A stretch of DNA of 64,000 nt from Xenopus tropicalis (GCF_000004195.4 NC_030678.2:155385047-155449046), one strand, 5' to 3'; counted from the stretch's first letter, positions 46,201 to 54,591 are shown. Program-made: numbers and translations. Notes: generated by a model not told the origin, from the sequence alone.

Positions 46201-46821
46201 TTGTACCGAGGGCCGCAAACGGCCCACGGGCCGCGAGTTTGAGACCCCCGATATAAACTATAGTAGGGTTACTGTAGCAAACACAACTTTTACCAGAGTT
46301 GTATTTAATTTACTTTAAAACACTATTTTTGTGTTACTGTTCCTTTAAGGTGAAGACACACAGAGCTACTTGTGGCTCCTGAAATAGACAATGCTGATCA
46401 TTTACAGATAACGGTGCGTTTAAGAGTAAATTCTTAGCATTGCTTATGGCAGGGGATTGTCTGGAGTTCAGTAGCCATGAAAAAGTAGCTGCTACTAGTA
46501 GCCCAGTGTGTCTTCACCCTAAGTGACAACTGCCAACATCCCAGCTCAGACACTTTCCCTGCGGCGCAGATGTACTTGAGCAGCACATGGGCTGTATATG
46601 TAACATGGGTAATCCCCATGGCCGCCAGTCCTTACCGCTCCCGTGTGTTTGCACATATGCGCCTGCAGCTTCCAGTTCTTGTTATAGGCAGCGTTGCAGT
46701 CCGCGTAGGAGCAGATGTACCGCTTATATACCAGCGGCAGCGCCTTCTCGCCCATCGCTCCGTCAGCTCCTGCACTCCCCTCAGCCACCCTCTGAGTCAG
46801 GGAAGCTCCCGCTGCCGCCAT
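37070..46821 (-). CDS. gtf3a: Transcription factor IIIA (nine-finger 5S gene/5S RNA binding protein)
   Basis: Nine exons splice into 1101 bases (366 residues plus stop), the length of the long Xenopus TFIIIA. TFIIIA binds the internal control region of 5S rRNA genes in the nucleus and starts assembly of the RNA polymerase III complex; in oocytes it also stores 5S rRNA as the 7S particle. All nine C2H2 fingers keep their ligands: C37/C42/H55/H59, C67/C72/H85/H89, C97/C102/H115/H120, C129/C134/H147/H151, C159/C164/H177/H181, C186/C192/H205/H210, C216/C219/H232/H236, C245/C250/H263/H268 and C276/C281/H294/H298. Finger 6 has the TWT motif (198-200) used in 5S RNA binding. The tail ends [10 protein letters not shown], the Rev-like nuclear export signal known from amphibian TFIIIA. 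Two in-frame ATGs, 22 codons apart, match the known somatic and oocyte forms. Oddity: the finger 1-2 linker reads TGAKP, not TGEKP. The differences from X. laevis suggest X. tropicalis. Confidence 0.97.
37443..37635. mobile_element. hAT-type MITE (TAGGGATGCACCGAATCC ends), gtf3a intron 8
   Basis: TAGGGATGCACCGAATCC at the left is mirrored by GGATTTGGTGCATCCCTA at the right. The flanking duplication is unclear. Confidence 0.85.
37841..37894 (-). CDS. gtf3a: gtf3a exon 8
   Basis: 54 bp between TTTTGTAG and GTATTT; reads [18 protein letters not shown]. It supplies the two histidines of finger 9 and the basic segment after it. Confidence 0.95.
38200..38300. mobile_element. T2-like fragment, gtf3a intron 7
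   Basis: TTTAAAGGGAAACTCCACCC at 38198 is the typical opening of a Xenopus T2-type repeat. The other end was not found. Confidence 0.45.
39281..39510 (-). mobile_element. hAT-type MITE (GGGATCCCCAACC family), gtf3a intron 7
   Basis: Starts CAGTGATCCCCGACCCGTGG and carries, in reverse, GTTTTGGTTAAATAAAAAC and AGCCAATCACAGCCCTTCCC. It is truncated near CCCCAACTCC. Just left, GGAGGCTCCTGCCTGGCG-like sequence and a C run (about 39080-39095) mark another repeat fragment. Confidence 0.75.
39719..39948 (-). CDS. gtf3a: gtf3a exon 7
   Basis: 230 bp between GCTTTCAG and GTGAGT; reads [20 protein letters not shown] and on to [13 protein letters not shown]. It holds finger 7 (the short C-X2-C form), finger 8 and the first half of finger 9. 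Confidence 0.96.
40941..41027 (-). CDS. gtf3a: gtf3a exon 6
   Basis: 87 bp between CTTTTCAG and GTAAGT; reads [20 protein letters not shown] then LKHVAECHQ. It holds finger 6 with the TWT motif. Confidence 0.95.
41202..41520. mobile_element. hAT-type MITE (CAGGGCTGTGGAGTC family), gtf3a intron 5
   Basis: Begins CAGGGCTGTGGAGTCTGTAG and matches the complete 181-bp copy at 52756-52936, but is longer inside and lacks the right terminal repeat. Confidence 0.75.
41579..41652 (-). CDS. gtf3a: gtf3a exon 5
   Basis: 74 bp between CTTATAG and GTACCC; reads [20 protein letters not shown] then KVHA. It holds finger 5, which contacts the C-box in X. laevis TFIIIA-DNA complexes. Confidence 0.95.
41908..41996 (-). 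CDS. gtf3a: gtf3a exon 4
   Basis: 89 bp between TTTTTTAG and GTAAGA; reads [20 protein letters not shown] then FTHTQQLPY. It holds finger 4, a main 5S RNA contact. Confidence 0.95.
42192..42288 (-). CDS. gtf3a: gtf3a exon 3
   Basis: 97 bp between CTTGCAG and GTAATG; completes the lysine codon and reads [20 protein letters not shown] then [12 protein letters not shown]. It holds finger 3 and ends in phase 0. Confidence 0.95.
42334..42616 (+). mobile_element. hAT-type MITE (GGGATCCCCAACC family), gtf3a intron 2
   Basis: Opens CAGGGGTCCCCAACCTTTCT, carries ATGATTGGCTATTAGGCAGT and CCAAAACTTGCCTCCATGG, and closes CTAGGGATCACTG. Confidence 0.85.
43153..43253 (-). CDS. gtf3a: gtf3a exon 2
   Basis: 101 bp between TTTTCTAG and GTAGGT; reads [20 protein letters not shown] and on to GEKNV. 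It holds finger 2 and ends after two bases of a lysine codon. Confidence 0.95.
44004..44426. mobile_element. palindromic T2-type MITE, gtf3a intron 1
   Basis: TTAAAGGAACAGTAACACTA is mirrored by GTGTTACTGTTCCTTTAA, and the whole 423 bp folds on itself: ATAATGCACTGTTGCCCTGC mirrors GCAGGGCAACAGTGCATTAT. TTAA lies at both borders. Confidence 0.92.
44423..44732. mobile_element. T2-type MITE sharing a TTAA with its neighbour
   Basis: Begins at the TTAA that closes the previous element (TTAAGATAGCAGCTGCCATT) and ends CCTTTCCTTCTCCTTTAA. Relatives are at 22086 and 35840. Confidence 0.8.
44758..44812 (+). other. hammerhead-like core, second type
   Basis: CTGATGA at 44762-44768 precedes CTCC-TTGA-GGAG and, 20 nt later, GAAACGCATC. 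The order CUGAUGA, hairpin, GAAAC resembles a hammerhead core. The extra bases before GAAAC and the absence of a stem III make activity doubtful. Confidence 0.25.
44878..45325 (+). mobile_element. hAT-like MITE, gtf3a intron 1
   Basis: Shares GTGGGGCCCCATAGC, TAACTTGTGCATAAGC, GACCCCCAATAAACTTATTA and CACACCAAGGGGTGTGGCC with 26107-26490, and ends GACGGCAGCCCT. A C run interrupts it at 44936-44950. Confidence 0.65.
45581..46348. mobile_element. palindromic T2-type MITE split by a hAT MITE
   Basis: TTAAAGGAACAGTAACCCCT at the left and TGTTACTGTTCCTTTAA at the right. The interior matches 44004-44426 in both halves (GAATGGCTGCCCCCATGGCT, TAGGGTTACTGTAGCAAACA). The insertion at 45864-46250 accounts for its extra length. 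Confidence 0.92.
45864..46250. mobile_element. hAT-type MITE with long internal hairpin
   Basis: CAGGGGGCTCAAACTC and GAGTTTGAGACCCCCG are the inverted ends, and ATATAAAC is duplicated exactly on both sides (45856-45863 and 46251-46258). The middle (about 45970-46105) is a near-perfect palindrome: AGACGTTCTGTGTGCACAAT mirrors ATTGTGCACACAGAACGTCT. Confidence 0.95.
46349..46521. mobile_element. MITE with AGGTGAAGACACAC ends
   Basis: AGGTGAAGACACACAGAGCT is mirrored by AGCCCAGTGTGTCTTCACCC. It abuts the T2 element directly and ends about 115 bp downstream of the gtf3a exon 1 donor. Confidence 0.85.
46636..46821 (-). CDS. gtf3a: gtf3a exon 1
   Basis: Encodes residues 1-62: the 22-residue extension from the first ATG (46819-46821), the second ATG at 46753-46755 ([20 protein letters not shown]), and finger 1. 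It ends HTGA in phase 0 before GTAAGG. Confidence 0.95.
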
Positions 46822-46830
46822 GTCTCCCTT

Positions 46831-46838
46831 CTATATAA
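46831..46838 (-). promoter_or_regulatory. gtf3a: gtf3a TATA box
   Basis: TTATATAG on the minus strand sits only about 10 bp upstream of the first ATG. A start about 30 bp downstream falls near 46807, after that ATG and about 50 nt before the second ATG at 46755. Such a transcript would encode only the short form starting MGEKAL. Confidence 0.75.
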
Positions 46839-47069
46839 CTCACGGACCAACCCATTAGCGGGTGTCTCTGAGACTGCTCGTATGAATGACAGGCCTGCCC
46901 TTCTCCCTTGCCGCTCTAGAATTGAAATATTACATGGACATATATAAAATAAAAAACAAAACAAAACAAAAGCCTGTGTTTTTTTTAGTAATGCTTTCAG
47001 TGGCATTGTTTCAAAAGTTTGGTGCTTCTGGACACTCCCCTTGTACATAGTGGTTGAGTCCAAAGGGAA

Positions 47070-47075
47070 CACGTG
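47070..47075. promoter_or_regulatory. gtf3a: CACGTG E-box upstream of gtf3a
   Basis: CACGTG lies about 265 bp upstream of the start predicted from the TATA box. In X. laevis the distal activating element of the TFIIIA gene, bound by a USF-like factor, is an E-box at about this distance. Confidence 0.65.
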
Positions 47076-48284
47076 ATAGTATTTGAAGCTGAGGAGCGGC
47101 TGTGCCGGGCTGTACTACACTAGGATGAATGTAATGATATATGGAATGTGTTGCGCAGCTCTGGTAATTAACAGCAGCGAGCTGATTGGCTACAGATGCA
47201 GCGATTATTTTTAAGCATCTTTTGACATTTGTAATTATGAGCAGCACAAAAAGCAAGCTGACATTTGCTAGGGGGTTCCCCTACTTGTGGAAAATCAGCT
47301 GCATGACAAAACTTTTTTTTCATTATGGGGAAGGTTGCGTTAATGCTGATTTTACCTGCTTACAGTCTGTGCAAAAACTAGTAATGCTGTGGGCCTGCGA
47401 TTAACTACCATGACTAAAGGATTTTCTAAAAATCTAGATCTATCTACATTTAACACTGAGCCTTTTCCTCTTTCAGATCATCATCTTATCTCTTTTTCTA
47501 TCTCGCACGTGTCTCATTCTCCCTCTAACTCTCAGCCTAAAACCCTGATTCGCAACACTCAAAGGGTGGATATAACTTCTCTCTCTAACTCTCTCAGTTC
47601 TAGCCTCTCCTCCTTCTGTGCTTCCTCTGATCCTGAGTTACTGGTAAATAGCTACAACTCTGTTTTATCACACCCATGCCCCCCTGCAGCCCCAACGTAG
47701 TCGTGCCCATAATCCCCGTCCCTGGCTTAACCCTCAGACGCGATTTCTGCGCTCCTGTGCACGATCTGCTGAGCGCATTTGGAGGAAATCACACGTTAAA
47801 GCTGACTTCCTCCACTATAAATTCATTATGGTGTGTCTCAATACTGCCCTATCCCAGGCCAAGCAAGCATACTATAACTCACTTATAAATAATAATAAAT
47901 CAAACCCGCGGCACTTATTCTCCATATTTAACGCGCTACTCCATCCTTCACCTAATCAATCAATCATATCTGAACACACACCCCAGGACTTTGCTGACTT
48001 CTTCAAAAGCAAAGTCGATTCTATCCGCAATTAATTTTCCCAACCTTCAGATACCGGTAATCTCAACCTTCCTAAATCTCCTCTCTCCGTATTCAGCTCC
48101 TTCAGTCTCGTAACAGTCGGAAGTTTCTCAGCTTCTCCGATCCTCTCCGCCTACTACCTGCTCGCTGGATCCTATGCCCTCATCCCTACTAAAACAGTGT
48201 GCCCCTGCCCTTACTCCAGCTCTTACCCACATATTCAATTCCTCTCTGGCTTCTGGTACTTTTCCCTCTCTCTTCAAACAAGCA

Positions 48285-49532
48285 TATAGTTACATAGTTA
48301 CATAGGGTTGAAAAAAGACCAGTGTCCATCAAGTTCAACCCATCCAAGTAAACCCAGCACACACAACCCACACCAACCAATCTATACACTCACATACATA
48401 CACTATATATACAACCACTAATACTAACTGTAGATATTAGTATCACAATAGCCTTAGATATTCTGATTGTTCAAGAACTCATCCAGGCCCCTCTTAAAGG
48501 CATTAACAGAATCTGCCATTACCACATCTCTAGGAAGGGCATTCCCCAACCTCACTGCCCTCACCGTGAAAAACCCCCTACGCTGCTTCAAATGGAAGCT
48601 CCGTTCCTCTAATCTAAAGGGGTGACCTCTGGTGCGTTGATTGTTTTTATGGGAAAAAAGAACCCCCCCCATCTGCCTATAATCCCCTCTAATGTACTTG
48701 TACAGAGTAATCATGTCCCCTCGCAAGCGCCTCTTTTCCAGAGAAAACAACCCCAACCTCGACAGTCTAACCTCATAGCTTAAATCTTCCATCCCCTTAA
48801 CCAGTTTAGTTGCAGTCTCTGCACTCTCTCCAGCTCATTAATATCCTTCTTAAGGACTGGAGCCCAAAACTGCCCCCCATACTCAAGGTGAGGCCTTACC
48901 AGGGACCTATAAAGGGGCAAAATTATGTTCTCATCCCTTGAGTCAATGCCCTTTTTTATACAAGACAGCACTTTATTTGCTTTAGTAGCCACAGAATGAC
49001 ACTGCCTGGAATTAGACAACTTGTTATCAACAAAAAACCCTAGATCCTTCTCCATTATGGATCCCCCCAACACACTACCATTCAGTAGATAGTTCGCGTT
49101 TATATTATTTCTACCAAAATGCATAACTTTGCACTTATCAACATTGAACCTCATTTTCCAGTTTGCTGCCCAGTTATCTAATCTTGCCAAATCGCTCTGC
49201 AAAGCGGCAGCATCCTGCATGGAACTTATAGTTTTGCACAATTTTGTGTCATCAGCAAAAATAGAAACAGTACTGTCTATGCCCACCTCCAGGTCATTAA
49301 TAAACAAGTTAAAAAGCAAAGGACCAAGGACTGACCCCTGCGGTACTCCACTAACCACACTGGTCCAATTAGAAAATGTTCCATTTACCACCACTCTTTG
49401 TAATCTATCCTTCAGCCAGTTCTCTATCCAATTACAGATATTATGTTCTAGGCCAATATTCCTTAATTTGATCATTAACCTTCTGTGAGGTACTGTATCA
49501 AACACTTTAGCAAAGTCCAAGTAGATGACATC
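48285..49532 (-). mobile_element. CR1-like LINE inserted in the L2 element
   Basis: On the minus strand the RT block reads [39 protein letters not shown] and FADDTKLC, then YRSLVRPHLEYGGQFWAPVL. A frame change near 48800 separates it from DLSYEVRLSRLGLFSLEKR and NNQRTRGHPFRLEERSFHLK. The 3' tail (TATGTAAC repeats) is at 48287-48306. It is 5'-truncated in the RT domain. Confidence 0.93.
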
Positions 49533-49547
49533 ATGTGTCAAACCCAT
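48780..49547 (-). pseudogene. CR1-like reverse transcriptase relic
   Basis: A 255-codon open stretch covering most of the RT palm and thumb with the catalytic FADD intact. The first residues (MGLTHD) come from the flanking L2 sequence and not from CR1, and the last ones (LQLNWLRGWKI) follow the frameshift. It is not a functional gene. Confidence 0.9.
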
Positions 49548-50891
49548 TCTTAAAAAGGCTACACTGGACCCGTCCTGCCTTTCTAACTACCGTCCTATCT
49601 CTCTCCTGCCCCTAGCCTCTAAACTCCTGGAACGTCTTGTCTTTTCTCGTGTAACTAACTTCCTCTGCACCCATAATCTGCTGGACCCTATGCAGTCTGG
49701 TTTTCGGCCTGCGCACTCCACTGAGACGGCCTTATGTAGAGTGGCAAATGATCTCCAGACTACCAAGGCCAAAGGACGCTACTCGGTTCTCATTCTCCTA
49801 GACCTTTCCTCTGCTTTTGATACTGTCGACCAGTCCTTATGCAAATTCTCTATTCTCTGGGTATCCGGGATCAGGCTGCATCCTGGTTCTCTTCCTATCT
49901 CTCTAACCGCTCCTTCTCTGTCGCTCTTACTAACAAATCCTCTACCCCGGTTCCGCTTAGTGTGGGGGTGCCTCAGGGCTCTGTGCTTGGTCCTTTGCTG
50001 TTCTCCCTGTACACTCTCTCTTTGGGAGACCTTATTTCTTCCTTTGGTCTTAAATATCACTTATATGCAGATAACATCCAGATATATTTAGACACCCCTG
50101 CACTAACCACTGATGTTCAAACCCAGATTGGTAACTGCCTCCTGGCTATCTCCTCCTGGATGAACAGGCGCCACCTCAAACTTAATTTAGCTAAAACCGA
50201 ACTCATGGTCTTCCCGCCCAAACCTGGCCCTCCTCCTCCCTTCACCATCACTATTGATGGCATGACCATCAACCCTGTAAATTCTGCACGCTGCCTTGGG
50301 GTTATCTTTGACCAGTCACTCTCCTTCACTAACCATATTAATAACACTGCCAAAACCTGCCGTTTTTTCCTCCGCAATATTGCCAAGATACGCCCCTTTC
50401 TTTCACAAGTAACAGCTAAAACACTAATCCATGCCCTTATCCTTTCCCGCTTAGATTACTGCAATCTCCTACTAACTGGCCTCCCGGACTCCCACCTCTC
50501 TCCCCTGCAATCAATTTTAAACTCTGCTGCCAGGATCCTCCTGCTCTCTCCTAAGAGGGAACCTGTTCAGCCTCAATTAAACTCTCTTGCATGGCTGCCT
50601 GTTAAGCAAAGGATAGCTTACAAAATCCTTCTACTAACATTCAAAGCCCTTCACTCCTCTGCTCCTCACTACATTACTTCACTGGTCTCCTTGCACTTTC
50701 CTGGTCGTCTCCTCCGCTCCTCTCAGAGCCTCCGTCTTTTTACACCATCCACACCCACTGCGCTCTCTCGTCTTAAACCTTTCCATCTCGCTGCTCCGTA
50801 CCTCTGGAACTCTATCCCTGAATCCCTCCGTAGGGAAAACTCACCCACTCTCTTTAAGAAAAAGCTCAGCTGTTACCTTCTGGAGCACTAA
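49525..50891 (+). pseudogene. L2-type reverse transcriptase relic
   Basis: Two overlapping frames (49525-50091 and 49839-50891) together span the L2 RT and C-terminal region. The shift falls near 49840, after [12 protein letters not shown]. The catalytic pair reads Y-A-D-N (AAC at 50073-50075), which would abolish polymerase activity. Confidence 0.88.
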
Positions 50892-51494
50892 GACATTATT
50901 TTGCCTAGTCCTGCGCTTAAGGGCAAATGGCCATACCTGATGCACTCTTACCTTCCAGTTTGTGCCTGTATGTTACCCAACCACTTAGACTGTAAGCTCC
51001 ACGGGGCAGGGACCTCCTTCCTACTGTGTCTCATACCACATGGCACTTATATATATATATATATTTATTGTAATTATTTATTATATCACTTGTCCTTCCT
51101 GTGTGTAATTTTGTATTCTGTAAGACTGTACAGCGCTGCATACCCTTGTGGCGCTTTATAAATAAAGTTATACATACACACATACATACATACAGGTAAT
51201 TAGTTTGATTGGCTGAAACTGAATATTGGTATTAGAACTATGGCAGAGAATAAGCCCCTACACTGTATAAATAAATTAACAATGAAATATTGCTGAACAC
51301 ATGAGGCCCATTATAGGTATGGAAGTGCGGTATTAAACGCAATCCCGAAAATGCATTGCTTATCCCCAGAATTAAATTTTTGGCATTAATAAAGTTGCAC
51401 GGAGACAGTGCTCCTGGCACGATTGCAGCTGGGGCACACACCTTGAACACACAGCTTTCTTCTGGTGCCTCATATCTCAACCCCTCATTTTCAG

Positions 51495-51692
51495 GGTCAT
51501 ATTATTAATATTATTATTATTTAATAAGGGCCATCAATTTACACAGTGCTTTACAGAATAGACGGATACAAAAGACAGAACAGTTAACATGTACATATAA
51601 ACAATTCACAAAAGTGGTTTTCAGTTACATTGGATGAGGATCGGAGACACTACGGGGAGGGCCCTGTTCGCAAGAGCTTACATTCTAAAAGT
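51495..51692 (-). mobile_element. short LINE/SINE 3' tail
   Basis: ATTATTAATATTATTATTAT at the left is a tail. The minus strand carries TTAGAATGTAAGCTCTTGCG and CTGTAAAGCACTGTG, the pattern of L2-like 3' ends. Confidence 0.6.
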
Positions 51693-51785
51693 GTTTACCA
51701 TATAGTCACTGATGGTCCTCTACCAAGGGTAGCAGCTTTAGGGGATAGAACTTTGATGTAAATGGTAAATAAAAATTGTGGGGAA

Positions 51786-52735
51786 ATGATGATGTAGGAG
51801 CACTGGTGTGGAACTGTGTGATGATGTAGGGGCACTGGGGTGGGACTGTGAGATGATGTAGGAGCACTGGGGTGGGACTGTGTGATGATGCAGGAGCACT
51901 GGGGTGGGACTGTGTGATGATGTAGGAGCACTGGGGTGGGACTGTGTGATGATGTAGGAGCACTGGAGTGGGACTGTGTGATGATGCAGGAGCACTGCAT
52001 GGATGGGACTGTGTGATGATGTAGGGGCACTGGGGTGGGACTGTGTGATGATGTAGGGGCACTGGGGTGGGACTGTGTGATGATGTAGGGGCACTGGGGT
52101 GGGACTGTGTGATGATGTAGGGGCACTGGGGTGGGACTGTGTGATGATGTAGGGGCACTGGGGTGGGACTGTGTGATGATGTAGGGGCACTGGGGTGGGA
52201 CTGTGTGATGATGTAGGGGCACTGGGGTGGGACTGTGTGATGATGTAGGGGCACTGGGGTGGGACTGTGTGATGATGTAGGGGCACTGGGGTGGGACTGT
52301 GTGATGATGCAGGAGCACTGGGGTGGGACTGTGTGATGATGTAGGAGCACTGGGGTGAGACTGTGTGATGATGTAGGAGCACTGGAGTGGGACTGTGTGA
52401 TGATGCAGGAGCACTGGGGTAGGACTGTGTGATGATGTAGGGGCACTGGGGTGGGACTGTGTGATGATGCAGGAGCACTGGAGTGGGACTGTGTGATGAT
52501 GTAGGAGCACTGGGGTGGGACTGTGTGATGATGCAGGAGCACTGGAGTGGGACTGTGTGATGATGCAGGAGCACTGGGGTGGGACTGTGTGATGATGCAG
52601 GAGCACTGGGGTGGGACTGTGTGATGATGCAGGAGCACTGGGGTGGTACTGTGTGATGATGTAGGAGCACTGGGGTGGGACTGTATGATGATGTAGGAGC
52701 ACTGGGGTGGGACTGTGTGATGATGTATTATAAGT
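51786..52735 (+). repeat. 32-bp minisatellite, about 30 copies
   Basis: The unit GATGATGTAGGAGCACTGGG plus GTGGGACTGTGT recurs every 32 bp with G/A and T/C variants (AGGGGCAC, GCAGGAGC). One unit near 51990 has a small insert (CATGGAT). Because 32 is not a multiple of three and the minus-strand unit has no stop, all three minus frames stay open for over 300 codons. They are artefacts, not genes. Confidence 0.97.
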
Positions 52736-52755
52736 ACGGTAACATACATTATAAG

Positions 52756-52936
52756 CAGGGCTGTGGAGTCGGTAGATAAATTCTCTGACTCCGACTCCTC
52801 AGTTTCTGATACTTCCGACTCTCCGACTCCTCTGTTTTTAATATGCTAATGTATTTTACATTCATTGAAGGAAAGGAAGGAGACTCCGGGTACCCAAAAT
52901 TGCCTCCGACTCCTCGACTCCGACTCCACAGCCCTG
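52756..52936. mobile_element. hAT-type MITE (CAGGGCTGTGGAGTC family)
   Basis: CAGGGCTGTGGAGTCGG and CCGACTCCACAGCCCTG are perfect inverted ends, and ATTATAAG is duplicated exactly (52748-52755 and 52937-52944). It interrupts the CR1 reading frame just upstream of the catalytic Asp pair. Confidence 0.96.
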
Positions 52937-53013
52937 ATTATAAGTAATGGGTCAGTGTTTGTAGATGACACAAAACTCTGCAGACCAGTCAATTCTATCC
53001 AGGATGTGGCACC

Positions 53014-53724
53014 TTGCAGCAGGATCTTGACCAACTGGCATTCTGGACGGCTAAGTGGCAGATGAGATTTAATGTGGATAAATGTAAGGTCGTGCACCTG
53101 GGATGTAAAAATGTGCAAGCCACTAATACCCTTAATGGGACTGCACTAGGCAAATCCATAATGGAGAAGGACCTTGGAGTTCTTGTAGATAATAAACTTG
53201 GCTGTAGCAAGCAATGCCAGGCAGCAGCTGCAAGGGCAAACAAGGTTTTGAGCTGTATTAAAAGGGGTATAGATTCACGGGAGGAGGGGGTTATTCTTCC
53301 CCTTTACAGAGCGCTGGTAAGGCCCCATCTAGAATATGCTGTCCAGTTTTGGTCTCCAGTGGTTAAACGGGACATTATTGAATTAGAGAGGGTCCAGAGA
53401 AGGGCAACTAAGCTGGTAAAGGGTATGGAAAGTCTCAGTTATGATGAAAGACTGGCCAAGTTGGGTCTGTTTACACTGGAGAGTCGCTTAAGAGGTGACA
53501 TGATAACTATGTATAAATTTATAATGGGATCATATAATAACCTCTTTAATGTTTTATTTACCAGTAGGTCCTTCCAACGGACACGAGGGCACCCACTCCG
53601 TTTAGAAGAAAGGAGGTTCTGTTTAAATATTCGGAAAGGATTTTTTACTGTGAGAGCTGTGAAATTGTGGGATTCCCTCCCCGAATCAATCGTGCAGGCT
53701 GATACAACTTTAAGAAGGGGTTAG
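53014..53724 (+). pseudogene. CR1-like ORF2 C-terminal relic
   Basis: A 236-codon open stretch of the RT thumb and C-terminal part. A small deletion after QDVA has shifted it from the catalytic block, and a stop follows TTLRRG, where full copies continue. The open length suggests a fairly young copy. Confidence 0.88.
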
Positions 53725-53975
53725 ATGGCTTTCTAGCAAGGGAAGGAATACAGGGTTATGGGAGATAGCTCTTAGTACAAGTTGATCCAGGGACTGGTCC
53801 CATTGCCATCTTGGAGTCAGGAAGGAATTTTTTCCCCTCTGTGGCAAATTAGAGAGGCTTCAGATGGGGTTTTTTGCCTTCATCTGGATCAACTAGCAGT
53901 TAGGCAGGTTATATATAGGCATTATGGTTGAACGTGATGGACGTACGTCTTTTTTCAACCTAACTTACTATGTTA

Positions 53976-54312
53976 CTATGATGTAGGAGCACTGGGGTGG
54001 AGCTGGGTGATGGTGCAGGAGCACTGGGGTGGGACTGTGTGATGATGCAGGAGCACTGGAATTGAACTGTGTGATTATGCAGGAGCACTGGGGTGGGATT
54101 GTGATTAGGCAGGAGCACTGGGGTGGGACTGTGTGATTATGCAGGAGCACTGGGGTGGGATTGTGATTAGGCAGGAGCACTGGGGTGGGACTGTGTGATT
54201 ATGCAGGAGCACTGGGGTGGGACTGTGTAATGATGTAGGAGCACTGGGGTGGGATTGTGATTAGGCAGGAGCACTGGGGTGGGACTGTGTGATTATGCAG
54301 GAGCACTGGGGT
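53976..54312 (+). repeat. 32-bp minisatellite, continuation
   Basis: The 32-bp unit resumes directly after the CR1 tail (GATGTAGGAGCACTGGGGTG). Here it is mixed with a shortened variant containing GATTGTGATTAGGCAGGAGC that is not seen in the left part. Confidence 0.95.
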
Positions 54313-54345
54313 TGGCAGAAGAATTGCTGAAGGATTGCATTTATG

Positions 54346-54591
54346 CAGGCCCGGATTTGTGGAAAGGCCACAGGGCGGCAAAAATTGGGGGGCGGCATGC
54401 CGCCCCGCCGCACCAAGATATTAAAGTTTTTCTTGCATATGGAGCAATGGGGACCTCTCCCCCACTGCTCCGTATGTGATTGTAAAGACCAGCGCATGCG
54501 CGTGGGGGGTGCGCTCATGCCGTTCGCACGTGGGGGTGGGGCGACGGACAGGGGGCGGCCTCGGGGCGCCCGGCTTAAAAATCCGGCCCTG
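54346..54591. mobile_element. hAT-type MITE (CAGGCCCGGATTT ends)
   Basis: CAGGCCCGGATTTGTGG and AAAAATCCGGCCCTG form the ends, and CATTTATG is duplicated exactly (54338-54345 and 54592-54599). The body is very GC-rich (GGGGGGCGGCATGCCGCCCC). Confidence 0.95.

Larger units (their letters stand above)
47390..51185 (+). mobile_element. L2-type LINE, 5'-truncated, interrupted by CR1
   Basis: Code begins near the end of the endonuclease (PFPLSDHHLISFSI at about 47460-47505), runs to FPSLFKQA at about 48283, and resumes after the CR1 insertion with [20 protein letters not shown]. Later blocks are [49 protein letters not shown] and [17 protein letters not shown]. The 3' UTR ends GCGCTTTATAAATAAAGTTA with a (TACA)n tail. 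At least three frame changes, and YADN where YADD is expected, mark it as dead. Confidence 0.92.
52736..53975 (+). mobile_element. CR1-like LINE, 5'-truncated, inserted in the minisatellite
   Basis: Starts just before the RT catalytic block (GSVFVDDTKLCRPVNSIQD), continues in the frame at 53014-53724 with IMEKDLGVLVDNKLGCSKQC, LVRPHLEYAVQFWSPVVKRD and RTRGHPLRLEERRFCLNIRK, and ends with the tail AACTTACTATGTTACTATG. GATGTA flanks both sides. It holds a single, unexpanded copy of the 41-bp unit at about 53740-53780, so it shows the ancestral state of the arrays at 21 and 14975. Confidence 0.93.

Noticed and set aside
46002..46256. 84-codon plus-strand frame next to gtf3a
   Set aside because: Lies wholly within the hAT MITE and crosses its internal palindrome.
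46546..46635. Extension of gtf3a exon 1 past HTGA (AVRTGGHG...)
   Set aside because: The GTAAGG donor follows GCG, and exon 2 continues finger 2 in frame; the extension is intron.
51695..52749. Long minus-strand open frames of 310-347 codons
   Set aside because: All three frames are open at once because of the 32-bp periodicity; the peptide is pure repeat.
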